Assembly: GCF_030362855.1 (NCBI RefSeq)
Contig: NZ_JAUCBP010000006.1
Coordinates: forward strand, 158,892-222,891
Source of the DNA: Neoalteromonas arenosi
Lineage (GTDB): Bacteria; Pseudomonadota; Gammaproteobacteria; Enterobacterales; Alteromonadaceae
DNA length: 64,000 nucleotides
Direction: 5' to 3'
The notes under the pieces are model-generated. The model was not told the origin of the DNA, searched no databases, and was given only the letters and a program-made list of their open reading frames with translations. This document shows, piece after piece, positions 47,701-57,667 of this stretch (position 1 is its first letter; every line of letters starts with the position of its first letter). The translations under genes were made by a program, and so were the position numbers.

Positions 47701-50700
47701 GTGCGAATAAGTAGAGCCACAGGTTATTCTTTTTACTTGTGTTTTGTAACCATCCTAGGTTGGATGGTGAGCACGCCTGTCTTCGCGCAAAATGACTTCC
47801 GCCCAGCATTCACAAACACGGACCTAGAAGATGCTCAGATTTACGCAATCGTCGAGGATAGCCACGGCTTTATATGGACAGACTCCTCGGAGGAGGGGGT
47901 AAGTCGTTTCGATGGTTACAAGGTCGTTAAATACAAGCACGTTAAAGGTGATGGCACCAGTTTAGTCAGTGGTAAAGTAACCGATATTATCGCTGATCAA
48001 TTAGGTCGTGTGTGGATTGCCACGGATGCAGGCCTTTCTCGCTATGACGATAGCAAAAATCATTTTATTAATTATACCGCTGAAAATAGTGCGCTGGTGA
48101 GCGGCGAAGTCACTGCTATCGCGCAAGGCAGCAATGGCAAGCTCATCATTGCAGACACAGACGGTTTATATGAGTTTGTATTGAGCGAAAACCGGTTACA
48201 AAGGCTCAACTCGCAAGGGTTACCTACAACCGGGATCAGTTTTATCTATGACGATACCGATAAGATATGGCTAGGTGCACAGGAGCAAGGGATTTATGCG
48301 TTAGACAAAGAAACGCAACAAATCTTCGACTTACAAGATACCAATCCTTGGTCTATTCAGTTGCCATTTACGCAAATTTACGCAATGCAGAAATTCGCTG
48401 GCAGTCTTTGGATTGGAGGCCTGCACGGGATATATGAAATAACGCCAAGTCGTACCGTTCGGCCAGTATCTGTATTAAATGACAACCAAATAGAAGTGCG
48501 TGATATTCAAGTTCACGACAGCAAAGTCTGGTTCATATCTTCCAGCGGCATTTTCACCATGGGAACCAATCGACTGATCAGCCAACAACTCATTAATCCC
48601 ATCGATACCAATCACAATAGTAATTATCTCGAAAAAATGCTGGTCGATCGCAATAATGTTATTTGGGTCGGCACAGAAGACGGTGCGTACCGACGTCTAC
48701 CCTACTCTCCTTTTGCGCCGCGATTGATTGACTCTGTAAATCAACAAGGTGAAACCAAAGACGTGAGCGGCGTTTGGTCTATCAAACAGGCCAACAATGG
48801 CGATTTGTGGTTTACCACCGAATCCAACACGATCACTAGAATGCCGTTTAATGATCAATCGAGCACAGAGTTTAGTAATCCCACAGACTATCCCCTTTGG
48901 GACATTGTAGTTGGTAATGACCAGAGTATCTGGTTGGCGACATCAGGTGGTGTATACAATTTTTCTGTGACTGCTGACGACACACTGGAAGTTGTAGAGC
49001 AATACTTCACTGGCGATTTGATTGACAAACTTTACGCCACAAACGACTCCATTTGGCTCTGGCACGATACCCAAGGACTCGTCCAGATCAATCAAAGCAC
49101 GCGAGCTATCACCCGGTTTGCAGCGCCTAGTTTGATTAACCTTCTTCTACCGATTGGCGAGGACCCTCTGGGGCGTCTTTGGTTTAACTCAAATATGGGC
49201 GCTATTACATTTGAGCCCAATAGCGCACTGTTTGACGCCCCGTTTCAAGCCAACGCGAACCACCCTTTACACGGTGAACAGCTGATTTATTTCTACCCTT
49301 ACGCAGGACATTATTACGCCGTTACCTTATCAGCAGGCACTTACAAATTAGACAAAAGCTCGCTTGCTGTGGTTGATCATCTTGAAAGTAGAGTTGATGA
49401 AGTTATGTCTGCTATGGGTATCGACGACGCATTATGGTACGCAGGGACCCGCGCCATCTATCAAGTGAATTTGCCTCAGATGCAAACGGGGAGTTACGTT
49501 GCCTCACAACGCTTCGGTGACAACGAACACTGGGACGGTTCAATTGCCAAAGGTGAGGATGGTGCACTGTTTTTCGGGGGAGAAAAAGGTATCACTATGA
49601 TTTACCCTGATTACGTCGATCAACCCAATATTTTGAGTAACGGAACACGTGCTCCTGAGCTCCTCCAGTTACGTGTTTTCAATACCATCGTTGAGCCTAG
49701 TGATGAACCGGATGCAACGTTAACATCGAGTATTTATCTTACCGACTCTGTAACACTGGATAACAAATCTTCTTTCACGATTGAATACGGTGTGATCAAT
49801 CCTGTAGATAGTCGTTATACCGAGTATCGAATTCGCGGAATAGACGGCACTTGGGTAGAACAAACTAGTCGCTCAGCATCGTTCAGCAGTGTTGACTTTG
49901 GTCAATATCGCATCGAAATTCAATCGCGCTTATACAGCGGCGAATGGTCACCCAGTCGAGTGTTCAATGTAGAGGTACTTCCACCGGTTTGGCTGCATCG
50001 CCACGCACTTATCTTATACGCGTTCTTTATTGTGGTCATTGCATTTTATTTGGTCCGACAATATCAAGTTCGCAAAGCTTCACAGCTAGCAATACGTGAA
50101 AGTGAAGAACGCCTGAAGTTGACTTTATGGAGCAGTGGCGACGAATTGTGGGATTGGGACATTTATGGCGGTCAAGTGCATCGATCGAACATATGGGGCA
50201 CGTTAGACTTTCCTCAAGATACCATACGCACAACGGGCTCTTATGATGCCAATATCCATGAAAATGATATTGAGCGAGTTAAAACAGCGCTTAACCAGCA
50301 TTTAGATGGTCAGTCCGAGTTTTATGAAACGGCCTATCGGGCTAAAACATTCAAAGGCGAGTGGATTTGGATTCTAGACCGAGGCAAAGTCGTAAAGCGC
50401 GACCAAAACAACCACCCTCTTCGTATGACCGGTACTCTGAAAAATATTCAGCATCTAAAGCAAGCCGAAGAGCAGTTGTATTTGTTTAAGCGCTCAATCG
50501 AAAACATCTCCGAAGGCGTGTTTATAACCAACACTGATTTCAAGTTTGTCTCGGTGAATAATGCGTACTGTAATTATACGGGGGAAACACGGGAAAAAGC
50601 GCTGGCTAGTTACCTGTTTTTCCATCAGTACCCCGATGCATTTACTGATGAAATCAAAAAATCATTGCGACAACGTGGCAATTGGTCAGGAGAAGTCGAA

Positions 50701-52149
50701 TCGCTGCGCACTAACGGTGAGCGTTTTGAAATGGAGCTCAACATTGATGCGGTCTATGGCGATGATAATAGCATTAGTCACTATGTTGGCGTTTTCTCCG
50801 ATATAACGTCACGAAAAAAGACCGAAAAAGAGTTATTAAAGTTAGCTAATGTAGACCCGCTGACAGATCTACCTAATCGCTCTTTCTTCCAAGCAAGCCA
50901 CCAAAATTTAGTGCGCAAAGATATTCCGCATACGCTCATATGCTTGGATATGGACAACTTTAAAAAGATTAATGACTCACTCGGCCATCAGACGGGTGAC
51001 ATATTGATCAAGCAAATTGCCCGTCGCGTGCAGCGTACAACGGGCTCCGCTGCAACCTGTTACCGCTTAGGGGGTGACGAATTTAGCTTGCTTATCGAAC
51101 ACAAAGAAGAAGTCCATACCATTACCCACTTTGCACAAAGTGTATTGGATACCTTATCGCGCCCCTTCGTCATCAATAAACAAGAGTTTGTGCTCAGTGC
51201 GAGTTTGGGCATTGCGTTTTACCCTGAGGATGGTAAATCGCCTCAGGAATTACTCAAGAATGCTGACACAGCCATGTACTTCGCGAAAAACGGTGGTGGC
51301 AATAGCTACCAATTCTTCAGTGGTGAAATGAACCAAAATGCCGTTCGCCAGCTTCAAATTGAAAACCTTATAAGGCAAGGGATCCGAGATAATTTGTTTA
51401 CCGTCTTTTATCAGCCTAAGGTCGATATTGCCTCTGGTAAGCTAGTCAGCATGGAAGCGCTAGTGCGGTTTGAGCATCCGCAAAAAGGTATTGTATCCCC
51501 CAATCAATTCATCCCCTTGGCTGAACAAACTGGACAAATTATCGATATCGGTGAACAAGTACTGCGCAAAGCCTGTGAAGACACAAAGCGTTGGGTTAAC
51601 GAAGGATTGTTTACCGGGCGCGTAGCGGTAAACATTTCAGCTCGTCAGTTTGAGTTACCCGATTTAGATGACCGAATCGATAGGATCCTTCGCCAAGTAG
51701 GTTTATCCCCCTTGCATCTCGAATGTGAGCTTACTGAAGGGACCTTAATGGAAAATCCTGAACAGGGATTGAAATTAATGCAGCGTCTGCGTGAACGGGG
51801 TATTCATCTAGCGCTGGATGATTTCGGGACGGGATACTCGTCGCTCGCATATCTCAAGCGCTTCCCGTTAAATACGCTTAAGATAGATAAAGCCTTCATC
51901 GATGACATTGCAGAAAGTAGCGTTGACCGTCACATGGCTGCCGCAATTATCAACATTGCGCACAACTTAGGCCTGAAGGTTGTTGCTGAAGGCGTAGAAG
52001 AAGAAAAACAACTGTCAATATTACGACGCTACGATTGTGAGATGTTACAAGGCTATCTCTATAGTAAGCCGCTCAGTGCAGATAAATTCGAAAAATTGCT
52101 GCGTGAGAACCAAAAACTTCACCAACTCATCGGCGAAACTAAAGTTTAA
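47701..52149 (+). CDS. Giant beta-propeller/PAS/GGDEF/EAL membrane sensor
   Basis: The 1482 residues have this order: signal peptide (1-29, ending VFAQ); a two-component-regulator-type propeller (about 35-640, many repeats such as DQLGRVWIATDAGLSRYD and DRNNVIWVGTEDGAYR); Y_Y_Y domain (about 690-760); one membrane helix (about 768-788); PAS (about 810-925) and PAS-PAC (about 935-1045); GGDEF (about 1050-1205, RLGGDEF intact); and EAL (about 1225-1475, SMEALVRFEHP with DDFGTGYSSL, LKIDKAFID and AEGVEEE). Both c-di-GMP activities look possible. GTG start. Related hybrids are known in Alteromonadales; ligand unknown. Stands alone between the protease and a small-protein gene. Confidence 0.94.
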   Translation: MRISRATGYSFYLCFVTILGWMVSTPVFAQNDFRPAFTNTDLEDAQIYAIVEDSHGFIWTDSSEEGVSRFDGYKVVKYKHVKGDGTSLVSGKVTDIIADQLGRVWIATDAGLSRYDDSKNHFINYTAENSALVSGEVTAIAQGSNGKLIIADTDGLYEFVLSENRLQRLNSQGLPTTGISFIYDDTDKIWLGAQEQGIYALDKETQQIFDLQDTNPWSIQLPFTQIYAMQKFAGSLWIGGLHGIYEITPSRTVRPVSVLNDNQIEVRDIQVHDSKVWFISSSGIFTMGTNRLISQQLINPIDTNHNSNYLEKMLVDRNNVIWVGTEDGAYRRLPYSPFAPRLIDSVNQQGETKDVSGVWSIKQANNGDLWFTTESNTITRMPFNDQSSTEFSNPTDYPLWDIVVGNDQSIWLATSGGVYNFSVTADDTLEVVEQYFTGDLIDKLYATNDSIWLWHDTQGLVQINQSTRAITRFAAPSLINLLLPIGEDPLGRLWFNSNMGAITFEPNSALFDAPFQANANHPLHGEQLIYFYPYAGHYYAVTLSAGTYKLDKSSLAVVDHLESRVDEVMSAMGIDDALWYAGTRAIYQVNLPQMQTGSYVASQRFGDNEHWDGSIAKGEDGALFFGGEKGITMIYPDYVDQPNILSNGTRAPELLQLRVFNTIVEPSDEPDATLTSSIYLTDSVTLDNKSSFTIEYGVINPVDSRYTEYRIRGIDGTWVEQTSRSASFSSVDFGQYRIEIQSRLYSGEWSPSRVFNVEVLPPVWLHRHALILYAFFIVVIAFYLVRQYQVRKASQLAIRESEERLKLTLWSSGDELWDWDIYGGQVHRSNIWGTLDFPQDTIRTTGSYDANIHENDIERVKTALNQHLDGQSEFYETAYRAKTFKGEWIWILDRGKVVKRDQNNHPLRMTGTLKNIQHLKQAEEQLYLFKRSIENISEGVFITNTDFKFVSVNNAYCNYTGETREKALASYLFFHQYPDAFTDEIKKSLRQRGNWSGEVESLRTNGERFEMELNIDAVYGDDNSISHYVGVFSDITSRKKTEKELLKLANVDPLTDLPNRSFFQASHQNLVRKDIPHTLICLDMDNFKKINDSLGHQTGDILIKQIARRVQRTTGSAATCYRLGGDEFSLLIEHKEEVHTITHFAQSVLDTLSRPFVINKQEFVLSASLGIAFYPEDGKSPQELLKNADTAMYFAKNGGGNSYQFFSGEMNQNAVRQLQIENLIRQGIRDNLFTVFYQPKVDIASGKLVSMEALVRFEHPQKGIVSPNQFIPLAEQTGQIIDIGEQVLRKACEDTKRWVNEGLFTGRVAVNISARQFELPDLDDRIDRILRQVGLSPLHLECELTEGTLMENPEQGLKLMQRLRERGIHLALDDFGTGYSSLAYLKRFPLNTLKIDKAFIDDIAESSVDRHMAAAIINIAHNLGLKVVAEGVEEEKQLSILRRYDCEMLQGYLYSKPLSADKFEKLLRENQKLHQLIGETKV

Positions 52150-52345
52150 CTGAGAAAATCACTGGACTTTGACAGTCTAGGCTCCACTAAACCCCTATCC
52201 CTAAACCCCCAAAAAAAACAAATAAACCATTGTTTTAATATAACTTTTTTGGTCATTAAAAGTTGGCATGCATATCGCAGAGTACATGGAGCGCGTCACA
52301 AAAATGGCGGGTATACCATTTAATAACAGACTAGAGGAGTCAACC

Positions 52346-52498
52346 ATGTTGAAAGCGTTTGCAATAGCACTAGTGATGAGCACTGCTCAACCGGCAGTGG
52401 CAACAGAAGAGGGTGCTAAAGCGCCAACTGTTAGTGAGTCGATTGTGGTAGTAGAAAAGCCAATGGGCAAGAAACGCCCTAGAAACAGACGTTTCTAA
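52346..52498 (+). CDS. Very short exported basic peptide
   Basis: A 50-codon gene has a strong ribosome site (AGAGGAG, 7 nt before ATG). Residues 1-20 form a signal peptide (ending VATEE). The mature part is about 30 residues with a hydrophobic SIVVVEK and a highly basic tail GKKRPRNRRF. A plus-strand terminator follows 46 bp after the stop. A longer frame begins at 52268, but no ribosome site supports it. No family recognised. Confidence 0.6.
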   Translation: MLKAFAIALVMSTAQPAVATEEGAKAPTVSESIVVVEKPMGKKRPRNRRF

Positions 52499-52544
52499 TT
52501 AATTGGTGATGAAGGACGAAGTTACTCTAGGAATGGAACATTCA

Positions 52545-52568
52545 AAGAGAGGCCTAGCCTCTCTTTTT
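52545..52568 (+). terminator. Terminator after the short exported peptide gene
   Basis: AAGAGAGGC, a CTA loop and GCCTCTCTT are followed by a T-run. Downstream of 52346-52498 on the same strand. Confidence 0.82.
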
Positions 52569-52585
52569 TAATTCTTGTCGCTCGA

Positions 52586-52783
52586 TTAAGCCGATAATTG
52601 AGCGTTGCCAAAGCCCACCGATTTACGCCACGCCACGTGCTTTGAAATACCAAACATCGGCAGTGCTAGAGGGCCCAACATCAGACCCACGACAGCCCAA
52701 GGTTTAGGCGGCAATCCCGACTTAAACGCATCGACGTAGTAGTACATAGAAAAAACCAGCGATAGGGCAATAAGTAACAACAT
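52586..52783 (-). CDS. Small two-helix inner-membrane protein
   Basis: A 65-residue protein has two hydrophobic segments (about 2-18, LLLIALSLVFSMYYYVDAF, and about 29-46, WAVVGLMLGPLALPMFG) joined by a short turn KSGLPPKP. This small arrangement occurs in many gammaproteobacteria as an uncharacterised protein. A GAGAG lies before the ATG. Opposite strand to the upstream peptide gene and terminator. Confidence 0.68.
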   Translation of the reverse strand: MLLLIALSLVFSMYYYVDAFKSGLPPKPWAVVGLMLGPLALPMFGISKHVAWRKSVGFGNAQLSA

Positions 52784-52865
52784 ATTTCTCTCGGGCGCCT
52801 AAATTTAAGTGGCGACATTTTACCCTATTTGCGCAACTTAAGTACCATTTTTATCGATTATAATG

Positions 52866-52892
52866 AAAAAAACCGAGAAAACCCCGGTTTTT
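52866..52892 (-). terminator. Terminator of the fadIJ operon
   Basis: On the minus strand AAAACCG and CGGTTTT pair around a loop, followed by a run of T. It lies 50 bp beyond the fadJ stop. Confidence 0.7.
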
Positions 52893-52942
52893 AACTATTA
52901 TTTAACATTTTGCTAACGCAGTGCTAGCACATTGCGAAAGAC

Positions 52943-55063
52943 CTAGTAAAAAGTCTCGCCACTTTCTGCCATCTTAACCAGAATGTCAGCAGGGGCGAAC
53001 TTTGTATCAACTGTCTCACTGTAGTGCTTTAAACGACTAACGACGTGTTGCAAGCCCAAGGTATCCATGTAATTGAATGGCCCACCCAAAAATGGCGGGA
53101 AACCGATCCCAAAGATAGCCCCGATATCGCCATCACGCGCATTGCGAATAACGCCTTCGTCAAGGCAACGCGCTGCTTCGTTTAGCATCATGAATACGGT
53201 TCGCTCGGCAATGGTATCGCCACTCATGCTCTTTTGTGGCGTGATACCGAGTAATTCGTATAACGACTCGTCAACTTCTTTACCCGGTTTCTTGCCCTCA
53301 TAAGAGTAGAATCCACGACCGTTTTTCTTACCTTTGCGATCATCGTCCAAAACCTTGTCAAACGCACTTGGTGCCACAAAACGATCGCCAAATTGCTCAA
53401 CCAAGAAAGGAATGATTTTGGTACCTACATCGATACCGACTTCATCCAGTAATTTCACAGGCCCTACCGGGAAGCCAAATTTCACTAAGGACTTGTCGAT
53501 ATGATCAATCGGCTCCCCAGCTAACAGTACGCAAGCCGCTTCGTTCATGTAAGGAGCCAAGATACGGTTTACATAAAAGCCTGCACCATCTTTTACGACA
53601 ACGGGGGTTTTACCCTGACGTTTTGCAAATTCAACGGTGGTAGAGATAGTCTCATCAGACGTTTTCTCGTGAGCGATAACCTCTGCTAATGGCATTTTAT
53701 CTACCGGAGAAAAGTAGTGCAGACCTATCACATTTTCTGGCCGTGCTGCTTTTTCTGCAATCTGCGTAATTGGAATAGATGACGTATTCGACGCAAAAAT
53801 AGTTGTTTCTTTACAATTCGCTTCAACATCCGCAACCATTTGTTGCTTAAGTGCTAGGTCTTCGAATACTGCTTCGATAACCATATCAGCACTGCCGAAA
53901 CCACTGTAATCAGTTGCCCCAGTCAACAATGCCAATTGTTGCTGCATCTTTGACTTGAGCATGATTTTGCGCTTAACGCGCTTATTGAGGATGTCATAGC
54001 TATAGCGAATAGCATTAGCGATACCTTCGGAACGTATATCTTTAATACGCGCTGGTACTTTTGCTTTTGTTGCCGTTACATAGGCGATACCACCGCCCAT
54101 AAGACCGCCACCTAAAACACCCACTTTTTTAACTTTTGCCGGCGCTACACCTTCAACGCCCTGCTCTTTTTTCATATCTGTAGTAGCAAAGAAGATCCCG
54201 CGTAACTGCTTGGACTCTGGTGTCATGACCAATTCACCAAAATGACGAGCTTCAACGCGCAAACCATCACGCATTCCATCACTCATACCAGTCTCGATAC
54301 AATCGATAATGCGCTCAGGAGCTGGGTAATTACCCTTTGTTTTCGCAATCGTCTGTTTACGCGCTTGCTTGAATAAGGTGTTACGTCCAAATGCAGTTTC
54401 TTCGAGCAAACGGTTCACTAGGCTCAACTTTGGTTTGCTTCGATTCGGCTTGCTTTTCTTCGCAAACTCTACCGCCACGTCAAAAAGTATGGACTCTGGT
54501 ACCATGTCATCGACGATGCCATACTTCTTCGCCTGCTTTGCGCGCGCAGGAGAGCCTGTCAACATCATTTTCATGGCTTGCTGAATACCGATCAAACGCG
54601 GTAAACGCTGAGTACCACCACTGCCTGGTAACAGACCGAGTTGAACCTCAGGTAGCCCTAACTGGGTAATGTCGGCGTCTGTACAAACGCGATAATGACA
54701 GGCCAAAGCCAACTCTAAACCACCGCCTAATGCGGGGCCATGAATCGCTGCGACAAAGGTCTTTGCCATATTCTCGATACGATTGAATACGTCTTGACCA
54801 CCTTTAGATAAGGCTTCTGCGTCTTCAGCCGTTGTGCACGCTGCGAGCATTGAAATGTCGGCACCTGCGACAAAAGAACCTTTTTTGCCACTTTGCAACA
54901 CTACGCCTTTGATACTGTTGTCTTGCTCAATTTCATCGAGCATTGCTGTTATCTCGTCACCAAATGCCTGCTTCAGGGTGTTCATCGTTTCCCCGGGCAC
55001 ATCCATGGTTAATACGGCAACACCGTCATCGCGTTTTTCTAACGTAAATGCGCTATTTGTCAT
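52943..55063 (-). CDS. fadJ: Fatty acid oxidation complex alpha subunit FadJ
   Basis: FadJ is a multifunctional enoyl-CoA hydratase/3-hydroxyacyl-CoA dehydrogenase of the anaerobic-type beta-oxidation complex. It has 706 residues: a crotonase domain (about 1-190, GGGLELALACHYRV, LPEVQLGLLPGSGGTQRLPR) and the NAD-binding dehydrogenase (GVLGGGLMGGGIAYVTATKA, ASNTSSIPI, GLHYFSPVDKMPLAEV). Its start overlaps the fadI stop by 1 bp. FadJ rather than FadB is preferred because of the fadI partner and order. Confidence 0.93.
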   Translation of the reverse strand: MTNSAFTLEKRDDGVAVLTMDVPGETMNTLKQAFGDEITAMLDEIEQDNSIKGVVLQSGKKGSFVAGADISMLAACTTAEDAEALSKGGQDVFNRIENMAKTFVAAIHGPALGGGLELALACHYRVCTDADITQLGLPEVQLGLLPGSGGTQRLPRLIGIQQAMKMMLTGSPARAKQAKKYGIVDDMVPESILFDVAVEFAKKSKPNRSKPKLSLVNRLLEETAFGRNTLFKQARKQTIAKTKGNYPAPERIIDCIETGMSDGMRDGLRVEARHFGELVMTPESKQLRGIFFATTDMKKEQGVEGVAPAKVKKVGVLGGGLMGGGIAYVTATKAKVPARIKDIRSEGIANAIRYSYDILNKRVKRKIMLKSKMQQQLALLTGATDYSGFGSADMVIEAVFEDLALKQQMVADVEANCKETTIFASNTSSIPITQIAEKAARPENVIGLHYFSPVDKMPLAEVIAHEKTSDETISTTVEFAKRQGKTPVVVKDGAGFYVNRILAPYMNEAACVLLAGEPIDHIDKSLVKFGFPVGPVKLLDEVGIDVGTKIIPFLVEQFGDRFVAPSAFDKVLDDDRKGKKNGRGFYSYEGKKPGKEVDESLYELLGITPQKSMSGDTIAERTVFMMLNEAARCLDEGVIRNARDGDIGAIFGIGFPPFLGGPFNYMDTLGLQHVVSRLKHYSETVDTKFAPADILVKMAESGETFY

Positions 55064-56373
55064 TATTCAGTCTCCACAATCATGGCTGCTGCCAAACCAC
55101 CAGCGGCACATGCAGTCAAAAGACCAGTACCACCGCCTCGGCGATGTAATTCATTCAACATTTGCGTAATCATTCGTGTACCGGTAGCCGCAAATGGATG
55201 ACCATAGGCAATCGAGCTACCCATGACGTTAAATTTATCCATATCAATTTCACCCGTTGCTTTGCTGCGCCCTAACTTCTCTTGGGCAAACTTGTCGCTA
55301 GCGAACATTTTCACATTGGCCAACGCTTGTGCTGCAAATGCCTCGTGCATTTCAATGAGCGTCAGATCGCCCAATGTCATCCCCGCGCGCTCGAGTGCCA
55401 TAGGTGTTGCGTATGAGGGCCCCATTAACATATCTTCCCATACGTCAATTGCGGCAAAGGCATAACTCTTTAAGTAACCTAGCGGGGTATAACCCAATTC
55501 TTTGGCGCGGCTTTCAGTCATCATCAAGATTGCTGACGCACCGTCAGTCAGCGGCGTTGCGTTAGCAGCTGTTACAGTACCGTGCTTGCGATCAAACACT
55601 GGCTTAGGCTTGGCGTAACCTTCAATGCTAGAGTCAAAGCGTATGTTGTTATCGCGCTCAAGTGCACCTTTGAAGGGTTCGGCATAGGCTGTCATTACTT
55701 CATTGGCCAACTTACCTTCTTCCCAGCTTTGCGCTGCAAGCGTATGGCTTCGATGCGCCAACGCATCTTGTTCAGCGCGTGTTATTCCGTGAGTTTTAGC
55801 CATTTGTTCGGCTGTTTGCCCCATTGACAAGCCAGTCGAATACTCTGCAACGGCGGGCGGTACTGGCGCTAAGTCACGGATCGAAAGGCGCTTAAAAATA
55901 GCGAACTTCTGCCCCATGGTTTTAGCTTTTTGCAAATCGACCAGAGCTCGGGCTAATTTCTTTGAAACCCCGATAGGCGATACTGATGTTGAATCTGCCC
56001 CCCCAGCAACACCGACGGTGATGTTACCCGCCAACATCGACTCAGCAATATTGACTGTCGATTGGAAGCTAGTAGCACAGGCGCGCGATACACTGTAAGC
56101 ATCGGTAGAAACCGGCATGTTTGTCCCAAGTACAATTTCTCGTGCAATATTCGGCGCCTCTGGCATCTGCACAACTTGTCCATAAACCACTTGCTCAACC
56201 CACTGCGGATCGACATTGTTGCGGATCAACATTTCATTGACCACCATTTTGCCCAAATCAACCGCAGGAACACCGTGAAAATAAGTCGCCATCTTTGCAA
56301 ATGGTGTACGGAGTCCGGCAACTATTGCTATACGCTCGCCATTGCGGGTCGTTAGATTTTGTTTCGTAGCCAT
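55063..56373 (-). CDS. fadI: 3-ketoacyl-CoA thiolase FadI
   Basis: FadI cleaves 3-ketoacyl-CoA to acetyl-CoA. It has 436 residues, longer than FadA (about 390). Nucleophile Cys in [13 protein letters not shown], then [11 protein letters not shown] and the CAAGG second Cys near the C terminus. AAAGGA stands 8 nt before the ATG. A FadR-like operator lies at 56400-56416, so induction by long-chain acyl-CoA is expected. Confidence 0.94.
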   Translation of the reverse strand: MATKQNLTTRNGERIAIVAGLRTPFAKMATYFHGVPAVDLGKMVVNEMLIRNNVDPQWVEQVVYGQVVQMPEAPNIAREIVLGTNMPVSTDAYSVSRACATSFQSTVNIAESMLAGNITVGVAGGADSTSVSPIGVSKKLARALVDLQKAKTMGQKFAIFKRLSIRDLAPVPPAVAEYSTGLSMGQTAEQMAKTHGITRAEQDALAHRSHTLAAQSWEEGKLANEVMTAYAEPFKGALERDNNIRFDSSIEGYAKPKPVFDRKHGTVTAANATPLTDGASAILMMTESRAKELGYTPLGYLKSYAFAAIDVWEDMLMGPSYATPMALERAGMTLGDLTLIEMHEAFAAQALANVKMFASDKFAQEKLGRSKATGEIDMDKFNVMGSSIAYGHPFAATGTRMITQMLNELHRRGGGTGLLTACAAGGLAAAMIVETE

Positions 56374-56399
56374 AAAGAGGTCCTTTGATAATTCAAACC

Positions 56400-56416
56400 A
56401 AGTGGTCTGACCTGTA
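56400..56416 (-). promoter_or_regulatory. FadR-type operator upstream of fadIJ
   Basis: AAGTGGTCTGACCTGTA contains the FadR core TGGTCTGACC and matches the 17-bp consensus (AACTGGTCNGACCAGTT) at most positions. It lies 27 bp before the fadI start, which would give repression. Confidence 0.65.
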
Positions 56417-56544
56417 AAGTGGGCTGATTCTTACAAAGTGTAGAGAGAATTTCAATGTTTTATCCCGTTTTGTTGCTTTTTTGTGCAATCAAGACAGTAA
56501 AAACGTCACGTACAGAGCATAGTGGGTAATTGAGCTTTTTGCCG

Positions 56545-56572
56545 TTGAGATTTGTAACAATATCCCTATATT
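56545..56572 (+). promoter_or_regulatory. Possible promoter of the MoxR-Bat operon
   Basis: TTGAGA (56545-56550), a 16-bp spacer and TATATT (56567-56572) are seen. A further TTGACA at 56572-56577 lacks a matching -10. The rest of 56417-56702 contains inverted repeats but no gene. Confidence 0.4.
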
Positions 56573-56596
56573 TGACAGCGATTAAGTGAGATAAGC

Positions 56597-56619
56597 TTAC
56601 CTTTGTGTAGTAAAGGTAA
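56597..56619. repeat. Perfect inverted repeat ahead of moxR
   Basis: TTACCTTT and AAAGGTAA form an 8-bp perfect inverted repeat with a 7-bp spacer (gtgtagt), 83 bp before the moxR ATG and just below the predicted promoter. It could be a dimeric-repressor operator or a 5' leader hairpin. Confidence 0.55.
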
Positions 56620-56702
56620 AATTCGCTGGAACCAAACCCTGTGTTTTACACACAAATACAGCGTCAGGTTAAAGGGTCAGCATTAGCTATAAGGAAAACT
56701 GA

Positions 56703-57659
56703 ATGGCAGTCGCGCAGTTTCAACAACTACAAGAATATTTAAACAGCCAGATCATTGGGCAATCGGCATTGACACAAAACATCTTAATCGCTTTATTGGC
56801 AGATGGACACTTGTTAGTCGAAGGTCCTCCAGGGTTAGCAAAAACCCGAGCGATTAACGCATTAGCCGACGGTATTGACGCCGACTTTCATCGCGTTCAG
56901 TTTACACCGGACCTGTTGCCAGCAGACTTAACCGGAACCGATATCTATCGTCCAGAAACAGGGGAGTTTATATTCCAGCCTGGTCCTCTTTTCCACAATT
57001 TAGTATTAGCTGATGAAATCAACCGCGCGCCTGCCAAGGTGCAGTCAGCCCTACTTGAGGCTATGGCAGAGCGACAAATTACGGTCGGCAATAAAACCTA
57101 CAAATTATCGGATTTGTTTTTAGTCATGGCGACCCAGAACCCGCTCGAGCAGGAAGGTACATACCCCCTTCCAGAAGCTCAGCTCGATCGATTTTTGATG
57201 CACGTAGAAATCACTTATCCCAATGCTGAAAGCGAACTTGAAATATTGCGCTTGACTCGAAATGAAGCAAAACAGACGGCCAACGTTACGCCGCCCACTA
57301 TTACACAAAGCACGATTTTTGCCGCTCGTCAGGAAGTGTTATCGCTGCACTTAGCGCCCTCGCTAGAAGAATATATTGTGCAATTGATCATGGCAACGCG
57401 CTCACCGGCAACCTATGCCGCAGAACTAGGCACTGCTATCGAATTTGGCGCAAGTCCGCGAGCGACCATATCGCTAGAGCGCTGCGCACGTGCTCATGCA
57501 TGGCTAGCTGGCCGCGACTTCGTTGGGCCAGATGATATTCAAGCGGTCTATCACAATGTCATGCGTCACCGAATTATCCTGAGTTATGAAGCACTGGCAG
57601 AGGGCAAAAGTGCCAATCAAGTTTTAACTCAAATCCTCACCGCCGTGCCGGTACCCTAG
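56703..57659 (+). CDS. MoxR-family AAA+ ATPase
   Basis: MoxR ATPases act as chaperones that help assemble or activate partner complexes containing vWA proteins. It has 318 residues with Walker A GPPGLAKTRA (about 41-50), Walker B LVLADEINRAPAKVQSALLE and ATQNPLEQEGTYPLPEAQLDRF, the MoxR signature. AAGGA stands 6 nt before the ATG. It leads a six-gene run (DUF58, DUF4381, two vWA, BatD) known as the aerotolerance-type Bat cluster. Confidence 0.94.
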   Translation: MAVAQFQQLQEYLNSQIIGQSALTQNILIALLADGHLLVEGPPGLAKTRAINALADGIDADFHRVQFTPDLLPADLTGTDIYRPETGEFIFQPGPLFHNLVLADEINRAPAKVQSALLEAMAERQITVGNKTYKLSDLFLVMATQNPLEQEGTYPLPEAQLDRFLMHVEITYPNAESELEILRLTRNEAKQTANVTPPTITQSTIFAARQEVLSLHLAPSLEEYIVQLIMATRSPATYAAELGTAIEFGASPRATISLERCARAHAWLAGRDFVGPDDIQAVYHNVMRHRIILSYEALAEGKSANQVLTQILTAVPVP

Positions 57660-57667
57660 GCACACGT

